Positions 14,492-18,784 of a DNA stretch of 18,784 nucleotides are shown here, piece by piece. Positions within the stretch are counted from its first letter, which is position 1. Each line of letters opens with the position of its first letter. Source of the stretch: Saprospiraceae bacterium (GTDB lineage: Bacteria; Bacteroidota; Bacteroidia; Chitinophagales; Saprospiraceae). Made by a program: the position numbers and the translations under genes. The stretch spans positions 1 to 18,784 of the forward strand of contig SLDF01000252.1 of the NCBI GenBank assembly GCA_007125435.1, written 5' to 3'. Below the pieces are notes generated by a model. That model saw nothing but the letters and a program-made list of their open reading frames with translations. It had not been told where the DNA came from and did no database searches.

Positions 14492-15430
14492 TTATTCCTT
14501 ATCAATAATAAAACACCTATGAATAGATTTATCTCGAAAATCTTGAGGGACAGTGATGTGGCTAATCTCTTTAATTGACTTGGAAGCAATAGCAGTTTTG
14601 TCAAGGTTAAATCCCCTGTAATTGGTCGAAAAAAACAGCCTTCCTCCTTCGTCACAAAGCGTCAAACATTGGTTGATCAAATCAGCATAGTCTTTTTGTA
14701 TATCAAGGATGTCTTTCATTCGCTTGCTATTAGAAAATGTTGGTGGGTCAAGAATGATAATATCAAATGATTGATTGACATCAGACCACAAGAATTGTTT
14801 GACATCATCCTGTATGTATATGTATTGTTCTCCATTAAATCCGTTCATTTCCATATTCTGTTTTGCCCACTGAAGATATGTATTCGAAAGGTCTACAGTG
14901 AATACTTTGGAAGCGCCTCCGGCAGCTGCATAAACAGAGAAAGAGCCCGTATAGGCAAATAGGTTGAGGACTCTTTTATTTACAGATTGCTCTCTTACCA
15001 TCCTTCTGGTGATTCTATGATCTAAAAACAACCCGGTATCAAGATAGTCAGTCATGTTGACTAAAAAAGATAGACCGTCCTCTTTCACAGTAAATGTAAA
15101 TGAATCCTCAGTTATCTTTTCATATTGTTGCAGACCTTTCTGCTGCTGTCTTTTCTTCATGAAAACTAGCCTTCTGTCTTTATGTAGTGCTTTAGAGATG
15201 GTTTGTAGGCAATTTTCTATCCATCTAGCAAATGGCGTATCGCCTTGAAGAGTGTTTTTACCTTGATATAGACTTACATATACAGACTCACCATAAATAT
15301 CTACAGAAAAAGGAAATCCGGGAATATCTTTATCGTAAACCCGAAAACATTCAATGCCCTGTCTTCTAGCCCATTTGCCATTGTGCTTGTACATTTTCTT
15401 CAATCGATTTTCGAATGCTTCCATGACCAA
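14492..15430 (-). CDS. rlmK: Stand-alone RlmK-like 23S rRNA methyltransferase
   Basis: The 312-residue protein matches the C-terminal (RlmK) half of the bifunctional RlmKL enzyme, which makes m7G2069 in 23S rRNA. Shared features are FENRLKKMYKHNGKWARRQG with IECFRVYDKDIPGF at the N terminus, VNMTDYLDTGLFLDHR (124-139), the SAM-binding motif VLNLFAYTGSFSV (154-166), acidic VDLSNTYL (179-186) and the catalytic-loop signature DPPTFSNSKRM (228-238). The RlmL half with its THUMP domain is absent, so this is the single-domain form or a paralogue; a related role in RlmI-type cytosine methylation is less likely because the N-terminal segment fits RlmK better. An ATG two codons in (15424) is an equal start candidate. 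It is transcribed alone and converges with the biotinyl gene. Confidence 0.82.
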   Translation of the reverse strand: MVMEAFENRLKKMYKHNGKWARRQGIECFRVYDKDIPGFPFSVDIYGESVYVSLYQGKNTLQGDTPFARWIENCLQTISKALHKDRRLVFMKKRQQQKGLQQYEKITEDSFTFTVKEDGLSFLVNMTDYLDTGLFLDHRITRRMVREQSVNKRVLNLFAYTGSFSVYAAAGGASKVFTVDLSNTYLQWAKQNMEMNGFNGEQYIYIQDDVKQFLWSDVNQSFDIIILDPPTFSNSKRMKDILDIQKDYADLINQCLTLCDEGGRLFFSTNYRGFNLDKTAIASKSIKEISHITVPQDFRDKSIHRCFIIDKE

Positions 15431-15470
15431 TGTCTAATTCTCTGTTATAACTTTTCTTTATCAATAGCTT

Positions 15471-15478
15471 CAAAGGTA
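15471..15478 (-). promoter_or_regulatory. -7 element of the RlmK-like gene promoter
   Basis: TACCTTTG on the minus strand is an exact TAnnTTTG match and predicts a start near 15464, about 34 nt before the ATG at 15430. The -33 position lacks a good TTTG, and the nearest one directly abuts the -7 element. Confidence 0.4.
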
Positions 15479-15541
15479 CAAATTGATAATTGATTTAAGA
15501 CCGTGGTTTGCTAACGGGTAAAGTAAGTAAAGTGGTCGTGT

Positions 15542-15732
15542 CGGGTGTATTTCAAAATGTCGGTTTTTCTGGTCATGCATCAGCGCTGCGCAACAGTGGC
15601 GACCCTAAGGGAGCCAGACCGGATGGAACGAATGTGAAATCCGGGCCGACCGTTCAGGGAGCTGTGAAGCATAGCGACCCGACGACGACAGGAGGAGGGT
15701 GATGCCCAAAGCGACAAAATCAAATGTACCCA
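15542..15732 (+). repeat. Dispersed GC-rich repeat, copy 3 (long type, most complete)
   Basis: This copy keeps both ends. GGGTGTATTTC at the left and AAATGTACCC at the right start an imperfect terminal inverted repeat of about 25 bp that shares GGGT, ATTT and TGTCG. The 136-bp core 15576-15711 matches copy 2 at 134 positions. Inside it are CCGGAT/ATCCGG around a 14-nt loop, GGC-GA-CCCTAAGGG-A-GCC, and TTCA/TGAA around GGGAGCTG. GGAGG at 15691-15695 stands six nt before an ATG at 15702. A 64-codon ORF runs across it from 15508 but is not judged a gene. The element fills the divergent gap (15431-15872) between the RlmK-like and lipoprotein genes; outside it I see only the -7 element at 15471. 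Confidence 0.9.
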
Positions 15733-15872
15733 TTGCTTCAGTATGCTTTCTTTTACATCTAAAATTGTATTTTTACCTTAACTTACAATTCTGATACATA
15801 CATTGAGTTTTCGTTGATAACATTGTGTAGTCAATGATCGTCTTATAAATTAATGGTTTAAATGATAATGCT

Positions 15873-16499
15873 ATGAAAAACCCTTTCTATTTATTGCTTC
15901 TATTAATGGTATTAGTGGCGTGTAGCAGTAAGAAAAAAATAGTGCAAGACAATGCCGATGCAGCGCCAGAAGAAGTCCAACCTAATAACAGACCAATGCC
16001 TGACTTTTATGAAGCTACTGTTATTGATAAAAGCGAAATAGATGGATGTGGTATATTATTCAGAATGGAAGACGGTCGTCTATTAAGACCGGTAAGTTTT
16101 CCCCCCATGTCTCCTGAGTTAAAAGGTGGGATGTCTGTTAGTTTTGCTTATTATACCGCGAAGGAAATGGTAACTATATGTATGGCAGAGGATGAAAGTA
16201 TTAATGTCGTTCAATTAGTTCTGTTGAATGATGGTAAGCAAGACCCTTGCATTCATGTTTCTGATCCTTACGATGCCGTATGGATGGAGAAGGTCATTTC
16301 GGATATTAACCCCTATTCGATTACAAGGTATGACTATAAGGATCAGTTTGTTTATTATTTTACGGGTGCTCAAAGAAGTATTCTATACAAATGCAATGGC
16401 GAGCTCATATGCGATGTGCCGGGTAAGGCTCTAAATGATTGTGCACGAAGAGTAAATGAATTGCCAGGAAAGAAAATTATATGGGTCATGAATGAATAA
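15873..16499 (+). CDS. Lipoprotein of unknown function
   Basis: The 208-residue product has a lipoprotein signal with lipobox LVAC and the acylated cysteine at residue 17, then a Ser/Lys and Asp/Glu/Pro-rich linker to about residue 42. Two parts follow. Residues 45-115 (DFYEATVIDKSEIDGCGILF, then DGRLLRPVSFP) look like a small beta domain. Residues about 128-195 (DPYDAVWMEKVISDINPYSI, then YKDQFVYYFTGAQRSILYKC and GELICDV) resemble a small domain seen in other Bacteroidota lipoproteins, sometimes beside META-type domains. This last comparison is from memory and is tentative. Several cysteines in the mature part could form disulfides. It is followed 72 bp later by the S9 peptidase on the same strand. 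Confidence 0.78.
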   Translation: MKNPFYLLLLLMVLVACSSKKKIVQDNADAAPEEVQPNNRPMPDFYEATVIDKSEIDGCGILFRMEDGRLLRPVSFPPMSPELKGGMSVSFAYYTAKEMVTICMAEDESINVVQLVLLNDGKQDPCIHVSDPYDAVWMEKVISDINPYSITRYDYKDQFVYYFTGAQRSILYKCNGELICDVPGKALNDCARRVNELPGKKIIWVMNE

Positions 16500-16510
16500 C
16501 AAATTTGTTA
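16497..16510. promoter_or_regulatory. 14-bp perfect palindrome after the lipoprotein gene
   Basis: TAACAAATTTGTTA begins with the lipoprotein stop codon and lies 62 bp before the S9 peptidase start. It could be an operator for the peptidase gene, but short AT-rich palindromes arise easily and no promoter element accompanies it. Confidence 0.2.
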
Positions 16511-16571
16511 ATCAAAATGACTCAAACGTGTCAAATTAAAGATCTCTAAAGTATATTATTAAGTCTATTAT

Positions 16572-18608
16572 ATGAGAAGGTTATTTACAGTCATAGTATT
16601 CTGTTGGGTGGCGTATGCTCTTGTGGGGCAATCCTTATCCGACACAGTTTTCAGGGCAGATGATGTCTTTCATTTGGAGTTCATTTCAAGTCCCAGAATA
16701 AATGCTGATGGAAGTGAGGTGGTCTATGTCAGGAATTCAATGGATATATTCACAGATGGTTTGACCAGTCAGATTTGGATGGCTGACATCAAAAGTGGAG
16801 AGCAGAGGCTTTTGACGTCTGATGGCAGCCGAAATGCTAGTCCAGTTTGGTCTCCCGACTATAAGTCTATAGCTTTTGTATCTAATAGAGACCAGGGTTC
16901 TCAGATATTTGTCATGAATTTGGCTGATAGGTCGACTCGACGGTTAACCAATCTCACAGATGCTCCAGGAAACCTGAGCTGGTCACCAGATGGCCAATAT
17001 ATCGTTTTCAACATGAGTGTTGACAATAGCCCTCAAAGAAAAGTCAAACTCCCACAACCTCCTAAGCATGCAAAATGGTCAGAGCCACCCGTATACATAG
17101 ATAAGATTAAGTACAAGTCTGATGGGGCAGGCTTTTTAAAGAATAGAAGCCGACAAGTCTTTGTCATATCTTCGGAAGGGGGATATGCCAGGCAGTTGAC
17201 TTTTGGCGATAAAAGCCATAGCGGTCCATTTTCATGGAGCAGTGATAGACGCTTTGTCTACTTCTCTTCAAATTTAACTGATGAGGAAGACAGTGAACCG
17301 CGTAATTCAGAAATCTACACATTAGATATTCAGACAGGTTTGGTGAAGGCCGTGACAGATAGATTGGGGCCGGACTTTAACCCCGTCATTTCTCCATCAG
17401 GTAAGTACATGGCTTATCTGGGGAATGATGAAACGTACAAAGGCTATCAACAAACGGAGTTATACATTATGACCTTATCAAGCGGTGAAGTTTCATGTTT
17501 GACGACCGAATTTGATAGAGATGTCAATCAGGTATACTGGCAAGATGATGAGAAGGGTTTGTGGTTCAGATACGATACTGAAGGGCAGACTAAGATTGCT
17601 TCTATAGACCTGAAGGGTAAGGTAACAGATCGTGTCAGAGACCTGGGAGGTATGTCACTAGGTAGACCCTATGCAAGTGGGGACTATTCCGTATCTCGAA
17701 ACGGCACTATCGTATTTACACTCGGTAAATCTGATCGTCCTGCAGAATTGGCAGTATACAACCCTATAGACAAAAAGGTAAAAACGATGACTCAGGTCAA
17801 TGAAGATCTACTGGGCCATAAAACATTGGCCACTGTAGAAGAAATCTGGTTTGAGTCCTCTTATGATGGTCAGCGAGTGCAGGCTTGGATATGCAAGCCC
17901 CCCGGCTTTGACCCTAAGAAAAAGTATCCTTTGATCCTTGAGATTCACGGAGGTCCGTTTTTGAACTACGGCGATCGATTCTCAGCAGAATATCAGCTCT
18001 TTGCTTCTGCGGGCTATGTCGTTCTGTTTATTAACCCAAGAGGCAGTACAAGCTATGGTGAAGCATTCGCCAATTACATACATCACAATTATCCATCTGA
18101 GGATTATGACGACTTGATAAGCGGTGTCGATGCCGTCATAGCAAAAGGTTATATTGATGAAGATAATTTATTCGTTACCGGTGGCAGCGGAGGTGGCGTG
18201 CTGACAGCATGGATAGTCGGTAAGACGGATCGCTTTGCTGCGGCAGTGGTAGCCAAGCCCGTCATTAACTGGACCAGTTTTGTGCTTCACGCTGATGGGC
18301 CTGAGTTTTTTGCCAAATACTGGTTTGGTACTATGCCATGGGAAGATGTAGATAGCTACTGGAAGAGATCACCACTGTCATTAGTGGGTAATGTGACTAC
18401 GCCTACAATGCTTTTGACAGGTGAGCAAGATTACCGCACACCTATGTCAGAGACAGAGCAATACTATGCTGCTTTGAAACTTGCCGGTGTCGAAACAGCG
18501 ATGGTCAGAGTGCAAAATGCGGGTCATGGTATTGCTAATAAGCCTAGCAATCTCGTTTACAAAGTAGCATATATATTGGATTGGTTCGAGAGACATCGCA
18601 ATGAATAA
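16572..18608 (+). CDS. S9 family peptidase (prolyl oligopeptidase/DPP type)
   Basis: A secreted serine peptidase of 678 residues. A signal peptide occupies about residues 1-20 (LFTVIVFCWVAYALVGQ). A beta-propeller with PD40-like blades spans about 35-400, with clear blades at SPVWSPDYKSIAFVSN, LSWSPDGQYIVF, FSWSSDRRFVYFSSN and FNPVISPSGKYMAYLG. The C-terminal alpha/beta hydrolase (about 430-678) has the oxyanion region LEIHGGPFLNYG, the nucleophile elbow GGSGGG with Ser539, Asp620 in GEQDYRTP and His652 in NAGHG, forming the expected Ser-Asp-His triad. Such enzymes cleave short peptides, often after proline or alanine, in the periplasm or outside the cell. The length is normal and the gene is complete. 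There is no type IX C-terminal sorting domain, so a periplasmic location is more likely. Confidence 0.95.
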   Translation: MRRLFTVIVFCWVAYALVGQSLSDTVFRADDVFHLEFISSPRINADGSEVVYVRNSMDIFTDGLTSQIWMADIKSGEQRLLTSDGSRNASPVWSPDYKSIAFVSNRDQGSQIFVMNLADRSTRRLTNLTDAPGNLSWSPDGQYIVFNMSVDNSPQRKVKLPQPPKHAKWSEPPVYIDKIKYKSDGAGFLKNRSRQVFVISSEGGYARQLTFGDKSHSGPFSWSSDRRFVYFSSNLTDEEDSEPRNSEIYTLDIQTGLVKAVTDRLGPDFNPVISPSGKYMAYLGNDETYKGYQQTELYIMTLSSGEVSCLTTEFDRDVNQVYWQDDEKGLWFRYDTEGQTKIASIDLKGKVTDRVRDLGGMSLGRPYASGDYSVSRNGTIVFTLGKSDRPAELAVYNPIDKKVKTMTQVNEDLLGHKTLATVEEIWFESSYDGQRVQAWICKPPGFDPKKKYPLILEIHGGPFLNYGDRFSAEYQLFASAGYVVLFINPRGSTSYGEAFANYIHHNYPSEDYDDLISGVDAVIAKGYIDEDNLFVTGGSGGGVLTAWIVGKTDRFAAAVVAKPVINWTSFVLHADGPEFFAKYWFGTMPWEDVDSYWKRSPLSLVGNVTTPTMLLTGEQDYRTPMSETEQYYAALKLAGVETAMVRVQNAGHGIANKPSNLVYKVAYILDWFERHRNE

Positions 18609-18656
18609 TACGAGTCAATATTTTTTTGAATCCGGATTATGCATTGGAAACTCGTA
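18609..18656. repeat. 7-bp inverted repeat directly after the S9 peptidase gene
   Basis: TACGAGT (18609-18615) pairs with ACTCGTA (18650-18656) across a 34-nt AT-rich loop that contains a T7 run and the palindrome TCCGGA. It starts at the base after the stop codon. It lacks a T tract after the stem, so a terminator role is weakly supported. Confidence 0.3.
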
Positions 18657-18676
18657 ATGAGGGTTTATAGGGCAAA

Positions 18677-18742
18677 AAAACTGATGATTTTGTGAATGAG
18701 TCATAGTCACTCCTACGACGATTGAACAAAATCATCAGTTTT
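18677..18742. terminator. Long perfect hairpin, probable terminator downstream of the S9 peptidase
   Basis: A perfect 17-bp inverted repeat, AAAACTGATGATTTTGT (18677-18693) with its complement at 18726-18742, encloses a 32-nt loop that itself holds GAGT/ACTC. The right arm ends in TTTT but no further T run follows; the left arm is preceded by A residues, so the structure could act in both directions. A three-base outer pairing GGC/GCC lies across an A-A mismatch. Being the first strong structure after the peptidase gene, it most likely ends that transcript; a recombination site is an alternative. Nothing further is visible to the window end. Confidence 0.55.
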
Positions 18743-18784
18743 AAAGCCATATAAATCCGTAATAGGATTTCTGATGAATATGAT

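Noticed and set aside
15508..15702. 64-codon ORF across repeat copy 3, partly open in copy 2
   Set aside because: It follows the GC-rich repeat, and in copy 1 the corresponding frame closes early at a TAG (6615-6617). One of the two differences between copies 2 and 3 is silent in this frame (ACG/ACC) and the other is Lys/Glu, which is too little to argue for coding. No start signal or domain is visible.

Overview
The window looks like a chromosomal segment from a Bacteroidota bacterium of moderate-to-low GC. The main evidence is a PorP/SprF-family outer-membrane protein of the type IX secretion/gliding class, a GSCFA-domain protein, a bactofilin followed by AtpZ, Bacteroidota-type lipoproteins, the near absence of Shine-Dalgarno sites before genes, and several copies of the phylum-type -7 element TAnnTTTG. 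The order cannot be fixed from sequence alone. No rRNA, tRNA, CRISPR array, insertion sequence or phage gene was seen.

Layout. 1-1500: a strong intrinsic terminator, then a frame-disrupted Rpn-family nuclease gene (PF04754 type) with a 4 x 24 bp in-frame repeat near its 3' end. 1551-7932: a long minus-strand block. It holds a TPR lipoprotein with a TauE/SafE permease behind it, a secreted protein of unknown function, an NmrA-like atypical SDR, and galactokinase. 8239-10150: hflK-hflC on the plus strand, overlapping by 11 nt. 10402-11397: a GSCFA protein, divergent from PorP/SprF (11665-12714). 12857-14486: a compact plus-strand run of bactofilin, AtpZ, a four-helix membrane protein and a biotin/lipoyl carrier protein. 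14492-15430: a stand-alone RlmK-like rRNA methyltransferase, convergent with that run. 15873-18608: a lipoprotein and a secreted S9 prolyl-oligopeptidase-family peptidase. The window closes with two inverted repeats.

Most genes are housekeeping or envelope functions in short transcription units. HflK/HflC form the membrane complex that modulates FtsH. AtpZ and the membrane protein after it resemble the accessory genes normally found upstream of an F-type ATP synthase operon, but here a biotinyl carrier gene follows.

The most unusual content is a dispersed, GC-rich, non-coding repeat found in three clear copies (about 6521-6693 plus, 10212-10385 minus, 15542-15732 plus) and perhaps a decayed fourth (about 1349-1500). 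Two copies, 5.3 kb apart and in opposite orientation, share a 136-bp core with 134 identical bases, while a third is shorter and diverged in the middle. The family has imperfect terminal inverted repeats, internal hairpins and, at its right end, a conserved GGAGG-N6-ATG opening a short ORF starting MPK. It occupies a tandem, a convergent and a divergent intergenic gap, so it is not simply a terminator. A second point of interest is the Rpn gene, whose frame break falls exactly on a T TTT TTG slippery heptamer at the expected catalytic aspartate.
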